Shown one piece after another: positions 44,174 through 54,008 of a stretch of DNA of 64,000 nt. Below the pieces are notes generated by a model, which was given only the letters and a program-made list of their open reading frames with translations, made no database searches and was not told the DNA's origin. Source of the stretch: Streptomyces sp. MST-110588 (GTDB lineage: Bacteria > Actinomycetota > Actinomycetes > Streptomycetales > Streptomycetaceae); NCBI RefSeq assembly GCF_022695595.1, contig NZ_CP074380.1, forward strand, positions 5,772,001 to 5,836,000, in the 5' to 3' direction. A program made the translations under genes and the position numbers. Within the stretch, counting starts at the first letter, position 1. Each line of letters begins with the position of its first letter.

Positions 44174-45769
44174 TCATGAGGCGCCCCCGGAAAACCCCCC
44201 GGGCTCCTGGGTGCCGTTTCCGTTTCCGTTCCTGCTTCCGTTCCCGTTCCCGGGCGCGGTCCAGGCCGTGGCGGCCAGCGACTGTTCGAACAGGGCCAGG
44301 AGCTGGACCCCGGCCTCGTCGTCCAGAAGGGTCCTCGACCAGCGCAGGGCGAGCTGGATCCGGCCGCCCACCGAGGCCGTGGTCACGGTCAGCCCCCGGG
44401 GCATCCGGGCCGGTGCGGAGAACCACACGGCGGTCGGACGGCCCGCCTCGCCGAAGTCCAGCGGGTAGGGGATGCGGCCGATGTTGGACAGGAGGGTGGT
44501 GGAGGTCCACGGGGCGGCGGCGCGCCGCAGCGCCCTGGTGAGAGCCCCGCGCAGCCCGACGGGCAGTACGGGGGCGGTCAGCAGCGCGCCGGTCAGGCCG
44601 AGCTGGGAGCCGGGCGCGGACTTCAGGGAGCGGGTACGGGCGGCGGTGCGGCGCAGCAGGCGGGCGACGGCGTCGGGGTCCGGGGGGTCGGCGGTCAGCA
44701 GCGTGGCGTCCTGCCGTTCCTCCGGGCCGAAGCCGACCGAGACCAGCCGGGTGCCGTTGCCGATGGGCATGTCGGTGCCGCGCGGACGGTCGTCGACGGG
44801 CATGGTGACCACGACGGGCGCGGTGGGACGGTCGTGCAGATGGTTCCAGCGGGCCACCATCAGGCAGGTGGCGACCAGCAGTTGGTCGTTGACGGTGTAG
44901 GGGGCGCGGCCGTCCGTACGGGGCGGGCGGGCCGGGACGGGCAGTTCGACGACCAGCATGCCGTTGCCCTCGAAGGGGTGCCGGCTGTCGGCGGCGATCC
45001 TGGCGGGGCGGACCGGCCAGGGCCCGCCGGACGGCGCGGCCGGTACCGGTTCCGCGCCGCTCGCCGGGGCCTGGGGGGCGCGCACGGGCGGCGGTGCCGG
45101 GGGGTGCTGGGCGCCGCCGTACAGTTCGGCGGCGGTCGCGAGCACGCGCAAAGTGGCCGGGCCGTCCAGCGCGGTGTGGTTGATGGTCAGCATCAGCACG
45201 CTCCCGCCGTCCGCGTACGCACCCTCCGGTGCGGGCCCGGACGGCCCCGGCTGTTCCACCACCTCCAGACGTACGGGCGGGGAGGTCTCCAGCGGCGGGC
45301 AGTGGGTCAGGGCGCGCTCCCGGGCCCGTACGAGCGCGTCCGGGCGCGGCGGCGGGAAGGACACCGGGTCGGTGTCCGGGACGCCGGTCAGCTCCCACTC
45401 GTAACGCCGGCGCCACCAGCGGACCGGCGCCTGCCGCATCAGGATGCGCGGATGGCGGCACAGCGCCTCCCGGAAGGCCGCGCGCAGCCGTTCGTGGTCG
45501 AGGCGGCCGGGCAGGTGCACCTCGATGTGGACGGTCTCCGGCTCCTCCTCCTGGAGGCAGTGCCGGGCGATCTCGTCCACGACCGGGAAGGGAATCCGCC
45601 GTACGGCCGCGGCCGGTCCGGCACCGGTCTCCTCCACACGATCACCACCCGGGCCGTCACCGGATCCGCCGGCGGGCCCGGGGACGGGCGCGCGCGGCGT
45701 TCCCTCGCCGGTGACGGTACCGCCGCCGTCACCGGTCGGCCCCTGCTGTGCCGGTTGCAGTGCGGTCAT
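44174..45769 (-). CDS. Condensation-domain-like acyltransferase (PapA/WS-type HxxxD)
   Basis: A 531-residue protein. The catalytic motif is INHTALDGPAT (HxxxD form) near residues 195-205; a structural motif LLSNIGRIPYPLDFGEAG comes later. It resembles condensation/PapA acyltransferases that esterify sugars or lipids. Low-complexity tails lie at the N-terminus and C-terminus. Between AftD-like and methyltransferase genes, it likely acylates the glycan or glycolipid. Overlaps both neighbours by 4 bases. Confidence 0.8.
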   Translation of the reverse strand: MTALQPAQQGPTGDGGGTVTGEGTPRAPVPGPAGGSGDGPGGDRVEETGAGPAAAVRRIPFPVVDEIARHCLQEEEPETVHIEVHLPGRLDHERLRAAFREALCRHPRILMRQAPVRWWRRRYEWELTGVPDTDPVSFPPPRPDALVRARERALTHCPPLETSPPVRLEVVEQPGPSGPAPEGAYADGGSVLMLTINHTALDGPATLRVLATAAELYGGAQHPPAPPPVRAPQAPASGAEPVPAAPSGGPWPVRPARIAADSRHPFEGNGMLVVELPVPARPPRTDGRAPYTVNDQLLVATCLMVARWNHLHDRPTAPVVVTMPVDDRPRGTDMPIGNGTRLVSVGFGPEERQDATLLTADPPDPDAVARLLRRTAARTRSLKSAPGSQLGLTGALLTAPVLPVGLRGALTRALRRAAAPWTSTTLLSNIGRIPYPLDFGEAGRPTAVWFSAPARMPRGLTVTTASVGGRIQLALRWSRTLLDDEAGVQLLALFEQSLAATAWTAPGNGNGSRNGNGNGTQEPGGFSGGAS

Positions 45770-48700
45770 CGAGTGGGTTCCTCCCCGCTGCTGTCCTTGT
45801 CGCCGCGCCGGGGCGGCGGTTCCCCGCCGGGGCCGGACGGCTGTTGCGCGCCCGGTCCGGAGGGTGGTTCCGCGCCCGGGCCGGCCGGCTTCTTCCCGCC
45901 GGGCCCGGGCGGTGGTTCGCTGTCCGGCCCGGACGGCTCTTTCCCGCCAGGTCCGGTCGGTGGTTCCCCGCCGGGTCCCGGCGCCGGTTCCCCGCCAGGT
46001 CCGGGCGGCTCTTCCCCGCCGGGTCCACCGGGCTGTCTCCCGCCGCCGGGGCCGCCGTACCCGGCAGGCCGTTCCCCGCCGGATCCGGCCGGCTCTCCCT
46101 CGCCGCCGGGACCGCCGTACCCGGCAGACGGCCGTTCCTCCTCGTACCCGGCGGTCCGCTCCTCGGCCAGGGGCGGGCCCGAGGACGCCTCACCCGCCGC
46201 CCGTCGCCGGACGAAGGCCCCCGGAGGCGGTACGGTGACCACCGCCGCCGCCAGCGCCAGCAGGGCCAGCCCCTGCGCCACGCCGCTGAACGCGCCCTGG
46301 CCGCCGGCGGCCGGTTCGCCCGCGCCGAGCGCCGCCGTGATGCCGGCGCCCACCATGCCCAGCAGCGCCAGGGGCGCCAGCAGGACGGGCCGGAAGCGGG
46401 CCAGGACCGCCAGCAGCGGCACGATCACCGCGTACGGACCGGCGGCCACGACCATCACCGCCGTCGGCGCCAGGACGCCCAGCACCCAGGAGGGCGCGGG
46501 CGGCACCGGCGGCTCGGGCGCGGTGGATCCGCGCCGTACGAGGGCGGACCCGATGAGGAGGACGATGCCGAGCACCCCGCCGAACAGCCCCAGGTCATAG
46601 ACGTTGGACGGCTCGTAGGTGAGCCGGACCGGGCCGCCCTCGCCCGCCGGCACCAGGAAGCCCTGCTGCCAGCCGTCCAGCCGCACCGGTGTCAGCTCAC
46701 GGCCGTTGAGGGTGGCGTGCCAGCCGTCGTTGGCGTTCTCGTACGTCTGGAGGTACACCGCCCGGCCGGAACCGACCTGTACGGTGCGGCGGTCGCCCGC
46801 CCAGTCCCGGGCGGTGACCTCGCGCCCCTCGGTGGCGGTCGCGGCGGCCTGTCCCCGGCCCAGGGTGAGGTCCGTCAGCGCCAGCGGACCCCGGTCACCG
46901 GATTCCACCCGGTGCTGCCCGGCGGGCAGCGTCAGCTTCCCGCCCTCGCCCGGGCCCGCGCACAACTCGACCTTCACCGGGCGGCGTTCGGTCAGATCAC
47001 GGACGTACCCGGAGGCCCGGGTGGCGTGCGGCTCGCCGTCCACGGTCAGCACCGGCCCCTGACCGCAGGGGAGCGTGAAGCGCGCGGTGTCGTCGGGCGG
47101 CGGGGTGCGGAGCTGTGCCAGCGCCGGGAGGTAGACCTCGCTGAGCCCCACGGGGAGCTGGAGCGGCTCCCCCGCGACCGGGTTGTGCAGGGTCAGCGGG
47201 GCGGCCTTGCTGATGGTGATGTCCAGGCGGTCGGTGGTGATGGGGTCGAAGCGGGCCTGGCCGTTCTCGTCGACGGCGGCGGTCGCGGCCCCGTCGGGCG
47301 AGTTGATCAGGATCTGCTCGGGCCGGGTGGACAGGCCGCCGGCGGCGGCCAGCACGATCTGGTCGATGGCCCGCTTCCCCGGCCAGCGCAGGTGCAGCGT
47401 CGGTTTGCCGCCCGCGATCCAGGCGGTGGTCAGATCGCCGTCGACCAGGTTGCGGGGGGTGATGGAGGGGCCGAAGCCGAAGCCGGTGGAGTCGGCGGTG
47501 ACGGTGATCTTCTCGCGCTGCTCCGGCGCGACCCGGTCCAGCAGCCGGTCCAGCGCGGCACCGGGCACCGGCAGGGCGCTGCCGGATACCTTGTACGGTG
47601 CTTCGGCGGCCGTACGGAACTGGCGGTGCAGCCCCGTCTCGGCGGAGACCGGCGAGAGGCCGCCCGGGTCGCTGCCGCGGTGCAGCGAGACGGTTTCGGC
47701 GGGCGCGCCGGAGCGCACCGCGTCGGTGGGCAGGTTCAGCAGCCGGGTCACCCGGACACCGGGTACGGAGATCTCCGAGAAGCCTGCGCCGGACAGCCCG
47801 GCGCGCGGCGTCTGCGCGCCCAGGATGGTGATCTTCAGCCACCTGGCCGGTCCGGCGGGCGCGGCGACCCGCTGCTCGGTGCCGTCCGGCCGCAGGGTGC
47901 TGACGGCGCTGCCCCGGTCGCTCTGGACGCGTACGGAGGTGGGTGCCGGCCGCATCCCGTCACCGGGCAGCGGCGTCAGGGACAGCGAGGAAGGCAGCGT
48001 GAGGGGCCGGGTGAAATCGATCCGCACCCACTGTCCGACGGGCCGGCCGGCGCTGCCCTCGGCCCAGGCGGTGTCCGCCTGGCCGTCGAAGGCGTTCACC
48101 GGGTCGTACTGGGGCAGGTGGAAGAGCCAGTTGCCGCTGGTGGAGGCGGTCACGGAGGAAGCGCCGCGCAGCACCGCCGTGGTCTGGTGGCCGGTGCCCT
48201 GCGTCGGCAGGAGCTGGCGGGGCGGGCGCCCGGGGTCCTGCACGCTGCCGGGGTGATTGCGCTCCTTCGCGGTGTAGGTGTACGAGGTGTTGTTGTTGAC
48301 CAGGCCGAAGCGGGTGTCGGCGCGGCGCAGGCCGTCCGCGGTGAGCTGGAGCGGCGGTGTGCCCACACCGGGGTGGTTGTCGCCGGTCAGTACGGTCGGC
48401 CGGTCCCGCAGCGAGGGGTCGGCGGAGAGCGGGAGGAGTGCTTCGGGGCCGCCGCTGAGGACGGCGGTGTCGGCCGCGGTCCTGGCGGTGACCGGGCCGG
48501 GGCGCGGGGTGTCCTGGGGCTCGTAGATCTCCACCGCGCGCGGGCGCGGGTACAGGCCCTGGACCTGGACCGGGGTGTCCTGCGGGATGCGCCCGCCGGT
48601 CACCGGCTCCCCGAAGCCCGCCACCTTTCGGTAGCCGGACGCCTCCAGGGTCTGCCGGACGGTTCCCGGCGGTACGTAGCCGATCTGGTCCGGGTCCAGG

Positions 48701-50346
48701 TCGTTGCGTACGACGACGTTGTAGATGCCGGCCCGGGCCAGGAAGTCCCGCAGGCCCGGGACCGTCCCGCCGGACATCAGCGCCTGCTCGACGGCGTCCA
48801 TGGCGCGCTGCACCCCCGGCGTGCCGAACGGCACGAAGTCCCGCTGCGCCCACCGGGATCCGGCCAGGACGTCCAGCGGCTCGTCGATGGGGGAGCCCCA
48901 GGTGTAGATGCCGTGGGCGGTGGCGGGTACGACCAGCGCGCGGTTGTCGGGGGTGTGCTTCTTGAGCCAGTCGGCGGTCCGCGACCAGTACGACGGCAGC
49001 TTTTCGAACGACCCGGACTGCAGCACGGTGCCGTTGAGGTACGGCCACGCCAGCGCGGGCAGGACCAGCAGCGCGGCCAGCGGCGGCACCAGGCGGCCGG
49101 GCAGCGGGCGGGCGGTGCGGCGGACGGCCGCCAGGGAGGCCACGGAGGTCAGGTGCGCCAGGCCCAGTGCCAGGGCCAGCGCCAGGCCCGGCTGGAACTT
49201 GTAGATGTTGCGGAAGGGCTGGAGCCAGCCGTTGAGCCAGTCCTGCCACACCCCGTGGAAGGGGGCGCCCAGCGCGCCGGCGTACCCCGCCAGGGTCAGG
49301 CCCGCCACGACCAGGACGGTCAGCACCAGCCAGCGCCGCTCCGGTACGTCCCGGCGGGCCAGCCCGGCCAGCCCCAGCCCGGCGGCCAGCGCCGTCCCGG
49401 CGACGGTGAGCGCGCCGGCCACCATCGTCCAGCCGGCCGTCAGCCACGGCTCGCCGAAGTTCAGATAGGCGACCCAGTTGCCCGCGCCGCGCAGCAGTTC
49501 GGTCGCCGACATGGTGCCGGTGGTGGTGTTCGCCTGCTCGATGTACGGCATGAAGTTCTCGCCGTACACCCCGAGCAGCAGCAGCGGCACCACCCACCAC
49601 GCGGTGGCCAGTACGACGCCGGGCAGCCACCAGGCCAGCAGCGCCGGGCGCCGTGGCCCCGTACGCGTGAGCACGTACAGCAGGACCGGGAGCAGCGAGG
49701 CCAGCGTCGAGGCCGCGTTGACGCCGCCCATGAAGGGGATCAGCAGCGCCGAGCGGGTGGCCGCCAGGCGCGCGGTGACGCGGTGGTTGGTGAGCGGCAG
49801 CAGCACCCAGGGGAGCAGCGCGCCGGGCAGGGCGGCGGCGGTGGTGGAGCCGACGACGATGGTGAAGACCGGCCACAGGGCGTACGCGGCGGCGGCCATC
49901 AGCCGGGTGGGCGGTGTGCCGGCGCGCAGCCGCTCGGCCAGCCGCAGCGCGCCCCAGAAGGCGGTGGTGACGACGATCGACATCCACAGCCGCTCGGCGA
50001 ACCAGACGGGGATGTGCAGGAGGTCGGTGAGGCCGTAGTACGGCAGGGTCGGGAAGGCGTAGCCGATGTACTGGTCGGAGATGCCGCCGAAGCCGCGCCG
50101 GTCGTGCCACAACTGCCCCAGGTCGCTCAGGAACTTCCAGGGATCGGTGGTCACCCCCAGCTTCGTCTCGAAGGTCATCCGCCCCAGCGAGGTTCCCGCC
50201 AGGCAGGCGAGGGTGGCGGCCCAGAACACCAGCAGCCAGCGTCTGCCGCGCGGCCGGTCGGGCGGCGGGGCGGCGGGCGCCGGCGCCGGCCTGTCCCCGG
50301 GCTCGGGCGATCCCGGTGATCCGGACAGATCGAGGGTCTGGGTCAT
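45766..50346 (-). CDS. AftD-like alpha-(1->3)-arabinofuranosyltransferase, giant membrane protein
   Basis: 1526 residues. The N-terminal 450 residues carry about ten TM helices and the GT-C fold start: TKLGVTTDPWKFLSDLGQLW and YGYAFPTLPYYGLTDLL-like motifs of the DUF3367/AftD family. A large extracytoplasmic part follows, with F5/8-type (discoidin-like) segments (FDGQADTAWAEG, VDGDLTTAWIAGG). Three or four TM segments come near 1310-1420, then a tail of Pro-Gly-Gly-Glu repeats. In mycobacteria AftD adds arabinofuranose to arabinan from decaprenyl-phosphoarabinose. Streptomyces lack mycolyl-arabinogalactan, so the acceptor here is a different glycan. Confidence 0.85.
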   Translation of the reverse strand: MTQTLDLSGSPGSPEPGDRPAPAPAAPPPDRPRGRRWLLVFWAATLACLAGTSLGRMTFETKLGVTTDPWKFLSDLGQLWHDRRGFGGISDQYIGYAFPTLPYYGLTDLLHIPVWFAERLWMSIVVTTAFWGALRLAERLRAGTPPTRLMAAAAYALWPVFTIVVGSTTAAALPGALLPWVLLPLTNHRVTARLAATRSALLIPFMGGVNAASTLASLLPVLLYVLTRTGPRRPALLAWWLPGVVLATAWWVVPLLLLGVYGENFMPYIEQANTTTGTMSATELLRGAGNWVAYLNFGEPWLTAGWTMVAGALTVAGTALAAGLGLAGLARRDVPERRWLVLTVLVVAGLTLAGYAGALGAPFHGVWQDWLNGWLQPFRNIYKFQPGLALALALGLAHLTSVASLAAVRRTARPLPGRLVPPLAALLVLPALAWPYLNGTVLQSGSFEKLPSYWSRTADWLKKHTPDNRALVVPATAHGIYTWGSPIDEPLDVLAGSRWAQRDFVPFGTPGVQRAMDAVEQALMSGGTVPGLRDFLARAGIYNVVVRNDLDPDQIGYVPPGTVRQTLEASGYRKVAGFGEPVTGGRIPQDTPVQVQGLYPRPRAVEIYEPQDTPRPGPVTARTAADTAVLSGGPEALLPLSADPSLRDRPTVLTGDNHPGVGTPPLQLTADGLRRADTRFGLVNNNTSYTYTAKERNHPGSVQDPGRPPRQLLPTQGTGHQTTAVLRGASSVTASTSGNWLFHLPQYDPVNAFDGQADTAWAEGSAGRPVGQWVRIDFTRPLTLPSSLSLTPLPGDGMRPAPTSVRVQSDRGSAVSTLRPDGTEQRVAAPAGPARWLKITILGAQTPRAGLSGAGFSEISVPGVRVTRLLNLPTDAVRSGAPAETVSLHRGSDPGGLSPVSAETGLHRQFRTAAEAPYKVSGSALPVPGAALDRLLDRVAPEQREKITVTADSTGFGFGPSITPRNLVDGDLTTAWIAGGKPTLHLRWPGKRAIDQIVLAAAGGLSTRPEQILINSPDGAATAAVDENGQARFDPITTDRLDITISKAAPLTLHNPVAGEPLQLPVGLSEVYLPALAQLRTPPPDDTARFTLPCGQGPVLTVDGEPHATRASGYVRDLTERRPVKVELCAGPGEGGKLTLPAGQHRVESGDRGPLALTDLTLGRGQAAATATEGREVTARDWAGDRRTVQVGSGRAVYLQTYENANDGWHATLNGRELTPVRLDGWQQGFLVPAGEGGPVRLTYEPSNVYDLGLFGGVLGIVLLIGSALVRRGSTAPEPPVPPAPSWVLGVLAPTAVMVVAAGPYAVIVPLLAVLARFRPVLLAPLALLGMVGAGITAALGAGEPAAGGQGAFSGVAQGLALLALAAAVVTVPPPGAFVRRRAAGEASSGPPLAEERTAGYEEERPSAGYGGPGGEGEPAGSGGERPAGYGGPGGGRQPGGPGGEEPPGPGGEPAPGPGGEPPTGPGGKEPSGPDSEPPPGPGGKKPAGPGAEPPSGPGAQQPSGPGGEPPPRRGDKDSSGEEPTR

Positions 50347-51068
50347 GGCAACCGCCGGAGGATGAGGAGGAGGTTCCAGGTGGCGACTTCGCGTACGCCC
50401 GGCAGGCGGGGGATGGTCTGGGCGAAGCACGGCGCGTAACGGGAGCGGGCCGTCAGGATGTGTACGTCCTCGCGGGCGCGTACGTGGCGCAGCACCGGCC
50501 CTATGTGCACGGCGAAAAGATTCACTCCCAGGGTGTGTTTGGCCTCGCGCCCCGTACGCCGCCGGTAGCGTTCGCGGGCCCGGTGCGCGCCCAGGTAGTG
50601 CCACGGCGCGGTCTCGTGGCCGCCCCAGGGCGAGAGCCAGTTGGTGAAGGCCAGGTAGATCAGTCCGCCGGGCCGGGTGACCCGCACCATCTCGCTGAGG
50701 AAGGTCCGCGGGTCCGCGACGTGCTCCAGGACGTTGGAGGAGAAGCAGACGTCGGCGGCGCCGTCGGCCAGGGGCAGGAGATAGCCGTCGGCCAGGACGG
50801 CGCCGTACGGCGGCCGGCCGCGGGCACTGAGCTCCCGCAGGTCCGGTTCGAAGAGCCAGCTTCGCGCGCCGCGGCGGCGGAACTCCTCGGTGAAGTGACC
50901 GCTGCCGCCGCCGATGTCGGCGACCACCGCGCCCTTCAGCGGCGCGTACCGCTCGACCTGGTCGGCGGCGTCGCGCGCCAGCAGCCCGTAACACCGCTCG
51001 GGGTCCTGCTGTTCATGCAGGAACGCCCGGAAGAGGGTGAGGGATCTGCGCAGCGAGGGGTCCCGCAC
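50343..51068 (-). CDS. Class I SAM-dependent methyltransferase
   Basis: A 241-residue protein with VVADIGGGSGHFTEEF, WLFEPDLRELSARG and CFSSNVLEHVADPRTFL. GTG 51068 lies 7 bases after the GT4 stop. It overlaps the AftD-like start by 4 bases. It probably methylates the sugar or lipid product of this operon. Confidence 0.88.
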   Translation of the reverse strand: MRDPSLRRSLTLFRAFLHEQQDPERCYGLLARDAADQVERYAPLKGAVVADIGGGSGHFTEEFRRRGARSWLFEPDLRELSARGRPPYGAVLADGYLLPLADGAADVCFSSNVLEHVADPRTFLSEMVRVTRPGGLIYLAFTNWLSPWGGHETAPWHYLGAHRARERYRRRTGREAKHTLGVNLFAVHIGPVLRHVRAREDVHILTARSRYAPCFAQTIPRLPGVREVATWNLLLILRRLP

Positions 51069-51075
51069 CGTCGCG

Positions 51076-52278
51076 TCACCGCCCCGGCAGGGAGTCGGGG
51101 CAGGCTTCGGCGGCCTCCGCGGCCACCGCCCGGAAGCTGCGGACCGTACCGCTCCATCTGAAACACGCGGCCCGCCGCCGCGCCGCCTCGCCCAGGGCCG
51201 CACGGCGCGGTCCGCTGAGCGCCAGCGTGCACCACTGCGCGGCGAACGAACTCTCGCCGCGTGCCAGCAGGCCGGTCGTGCCGTCCTGGACGGAGTCGCG
51301 CAGGCCCGGCACGTCGAAGCCGACGGTGGGGGTACGGCGGGCCGCCGCCTCCATGACCACCAGCCCCCACCCCTCGACCAGCGAGGGGTGCAGCAGCAGC
51401 CAGGCGCGGCACAGCAGCCGGTGCTTCTCCTGCTCGTCGACGTGTCCGGCGAAGTGGACACCGGGGCCCGCCGCCGCCTCCAGACGGGCCCGCTCGGGGC
51501 CGTCGCCGACGATGACCAGTCGGCCCCCGGTGACCGGGCGGACCCGCTCCCACAGGCGCAGCAGCAGGTCGACGCGCTTGTACTCGACCAGCCGGCCCAT
51601 CGCCAGGAACAGCGGCTCGGGCGACTCGGGAAGCAGCGGGCCGGGCTCCTCCACGCCGTTGTGGACCAGCCGGATGCGCTCGCGCGGCACGCCCAGACCC
51701 CGCAGGGCGGCGGCGGTCGAGCCCGAGACGGCCACCATCAGGTTGCCGCGGTGGGCACCGGCCAGCGCCCAGTGCTCCAGGCGGCGGCCCAGCCGGGCCG
51801 CCGGGCCCGGGTAGCGCAGGCCCCACAGGTCGGTGTGGACGTGGTTGACCAGGCACAGGGTCGGGCCGTGGTGCCACAGCGGCGCCAGGTACGGCATGCC
51901 GTTGCACACCTCGACGAGCAGGTCGCACCCGCCGGCCAGGCGGGCGAAGCGGCGCGGCGCGCGCAGGAAGTGCCCGGCGTCGCCGCCCGCGGAGACCACG
52001 CGGTAGGGGTGGGTGGCGGCCGGGCCGCCGCACAGGAGGGTGACCTGGTGGCCGTGGGCGGTGAGTCCGGCGGCGATCCGGTCCACCAGCAGTTCGGAGC
52101 CGCCGGCGGCGGGGTTGGCCAGGTCGCGGCGGGCGAGGAAGACGATGCGGCGGGGGTGCGGGGGCGGCTCGTACGGGGACGGCTCGTGCGGAAACGTTTC
52201 GTGTGGGACCGGGGCGTACGGGTTTCCGGGCAACGCGGGTGGTGCGGCGGACAGGGACGGTCGTACGTGCTGGGGCAT
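51076..52278 (-). CDS. GT4-family glycosyltransferase
   Basis: A 400-residue GT-B enzyme. The N-terminal domain has IVFLARRDLANPAAGGSE; the donor-site half has LFLAMGRLVEYKRVDLLLRL and PSLVEGWGLVVMEAAARRTP with the EX7E glutamates. The first 40 residues are a Pro/His-rich leader. It transfers a sugar from NDP-sugar at the inner membrane face. Confidence 0.9.
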   Translation of the reverse strand: MPQHVRPSLSAAPPALPGNPYAPVPHETFPHEPSPYEPPPHPRRIVFLARRDLANPAAGGSELLVDRIAAGLTAHGHQVTLLCGGPAATHPYRVVSAGGDAGHFLRAPRRFARLAGGCDLLVEVCNGMPYLAPLWHHGPTLCLVNHVHTDLWGLRYPGPAARLGRRLEHWALAGAHRGNLMVAVSGSTAAALRGLGVPRERIRLVHNGVEEPGPLLPESPEPLFLAMGRLVEYKRVDLLLRLWERVRPVTGGRLVIVGDGPERARLEAAAGPGVHFAGHVDEQEKHRLLCRAWLLLHPSLVEGWGLVVMEAAARRTPTVGFDVPGLRDSVQDGTTGLLARGESSFAAQWCTLALSGPRRAALGEAARRRAACFRWSGTVRSFRAVAAEAAEACPDSLPGR

Positions 52279-52625
52279 GTGCGCTCCAACTCGTCTCAGG
52301 GTGCGGTACCAGTGGCGTGGGGGGACGTACTGCGTGCTGAGTCCTGCGGAGTCGTGGGCTGCGCGGCCGTGCCGTTCGGGGACGTACGGACGTACGGGGT
52401 GTACGGGACGTACGGTGAAGCACAGGGACGTGCGGGTGCGGGTGCGGGTGCGGGTGCAGGTGCGGGTGCGAGGTGCGCTGGTGCGGGGCGTACGCGTGCG
52501 GGACGTGCCGGCGCCGGCCGGGAAACGCGGCGGGCGGCGCGTGGGTTGGATAGTTTTCGCCGCCCAGTTCGATGCGGCTACTCACCGGCGTGACAATTTT
52601 CGGGTCCTTCCTGCCTGACGCCTCA
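52279..52625. other. Low-complexity leader of the glycan operon
   Basis: No gene is seen. Between the DUF3068 stop and the GT4 start there are CGTACGG words (52381-52415) and a hexamer repeat, and a T-rich patch near 52550. It may hold the GT4 promoter or terminator. Confidence 0.4.
52431..52470. repeat. GCGGGT hexamer microsatellite
   Basis: Six near-perfect TGCGGG/GCGGGT units in tandem upstream of the GT4 start. Slippage-prone; could change spacing of a promoter or leader. Confidence 0.7.
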
Positions 52626-53588
52626 TCACTTCGCGCTGGTTTGTCCGGTCCGCCGCCTCCCGCGCACCACCAGGACCATCCCCAACAGCGTCAATGCGCC
52701 GCCCGCGATCACCGACGCGAGCGGCAGCGTCTCGCCGACCAGCTTCAGCTTGAAGCTGTCCCAGTCGGCCAGCTTCACCTGCTCGCGCTGGGTGGCGGGG
52801 GTGAACTCCAGCCGGTCGCCGCGCAGCAGCGTCACCGCGTCCCGCCGGGCACCGGGCGCCCGCAGCGTCTTGCGGGGCGAGATCGAGGCGTTGATGATCC
52901 GGCCGGTGCGCCGGTCGGCGACCAGCTCGATCCTGGCGTTGGCGTACCACTCCTCCGCCTGGACCTGCCCCTGCGCGGGCCGTCCGACCAGCCGTCCGGG
53001 CACCTGCCGGCTGCCGGTCCTGGCGGCCGGCACGGACCCGGTGTAGCGGTATCCCAGGTATCCCTGCACCTTGCGGGTGCCGGAGAAGCGGAGCGGTACG
53101 GCGGCGCCCAGCGTGCTGTCCCACCAGCGGTAGGTCTTCTTCTGGAGGTCGAAGGGGAACTTCAGGTACGCGTCGCCTTCGATGCGTACGGGCGCCTCCT
53201 TGCAGCAGTGGACGGGGGCGTTGGTGTACCGGTCGGACACCCAGCGCTCGACCGTCCACTGGAAGGACCTGCGCGGGTCCTTCAGCTTCAGTGTCCTGGG
53301 GGTGTCGATCGTCGTGGAGGCGTCCCAGATGGCGTGGCCGCTGCGCTCGCTGCCCGCGACATCGCCCAGCACATGCCGGGTGATGGTGATCACCTGGTCC
53401 TTCTTGGTGCTCAGCGACGCGGTGTCGAAGTAGCTGCCGGTGCCGGTGAAGACCGCGGTGATGTTCACGTCGACGGGGGTGCGCTTGACGCGGGGCTCGA
53501 CGTACCAGGCGAGCAGCGGAGCCAGGACCAGCAGGAACACGCCGGCTCCCAGCACGGTCAGGGACAGCGGCGAGGCGGTCTTACGCAT
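52626..53588 (-). CDS. DUF3068 (PorA-like) membrane protein
   Basis: A 320-residue protein: N-terminal TM helix (VLGAGVFLLVLAPLLAWYVE), large outside domain with CC pair (NAPVHCCKEAP), and C-terminal TM helix (LASVIAGGALTLLGMVLVVR). The family is found in actinobacteria near surface-glycan genes; part is called PorA-like. It is the promoter-most gene on the minus strand of the glycan region, 348 bases before GT4. Confidence 0.85.
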   Translation of the reverse strand: MRKTASPLSLTVLGAGVFLLVLAPLLAWYVEPRVKRTPVDVNITAVFTGTGSYFDTASLSTKKDQVITITRHVLGDVAGSERSGHAIWDASTTIDTPRTLKLKDPRRSFQWTVERWVSDRYTNAPVHCCKEAPVRIEGDAYLKFPFDLQKKTYRWWDSTLGAAVPLRFSGTRKVQGYLGYRYTGSVPAARTGSRQVPGRLVGRPAQGQVQAEEWYANARIELVADRRTGRIINASISPRKTLRAPGARRDAVTLLRGDRLEFTPATQREQVKLADWDSFKLKLVGETLPLASVIAGGALTLLGMVLVVRGRRRTGQTSAK

Positions 53589-53836
53589 ACGGGCACTCCT
53601 GGAAGCGGCGGGGGCAGTGCACGTGCGGCGACGCATGGGCGCCATGGGGCGGGAACCGTAGGCGAATACTTGACAGGCAGTCAATGCCCTTCCACACTCG
53701 GGCAGGCAGCGTGACCGCTGCGGGAGCGCGTTATGAGACAGCGCCGCGGGCGGGGTGCCGCGGGCGGGGTGCCGTACGCCGGGATGTACCGGGTGCCGGG
53801 ATGCCGCGCCAACCTCGACGAAGGGGCTCGCCGCAC

Positions 53837-53989
53837 ATGCACCGACTGCTCGCCGCCGTACTGACGTCCCTGATCGCCGCCGCGCTCGCCCTGGGCACCG
53901 CGCAGATCGTCATCGCCGTGTTCAACGCCACGCCCGAACAGCCGAACGTGCCGCTGGTGACCTTCAGTGACCGCGGCGGGCAGGAGTGA
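53837..53989 (+). CDS. Small single-TM protein
   Basis: A 50-residue protein with one hydrophobic helix (LLAAVLTSLIAAALALGTAQI) and a short polar tail. AAGG lies about 13 bases before ATG 53837. It resembles small DUF2613-type membrane peptides, tentatively. It stands right before the PucR gene, which it nearly touches. Confidence 0.6.
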   Translation: MHRLLAAVLTSLIAAALALGTAQIVIAVFNATPEQPNVPLVTFSDRGGQE

Positions 53990-54008
53990 GGGGAGGGGGA
54001 CGGCAGGA

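Noticed and set aside
45748..50319. A very long open frame on the plus strand (over 1500 codons)
   Set aside because: It is the antisense shadow of the AftD-like gene: Gly/Arg/Gln-rich with no domain, while the minus strand has TM helices and family motifs.
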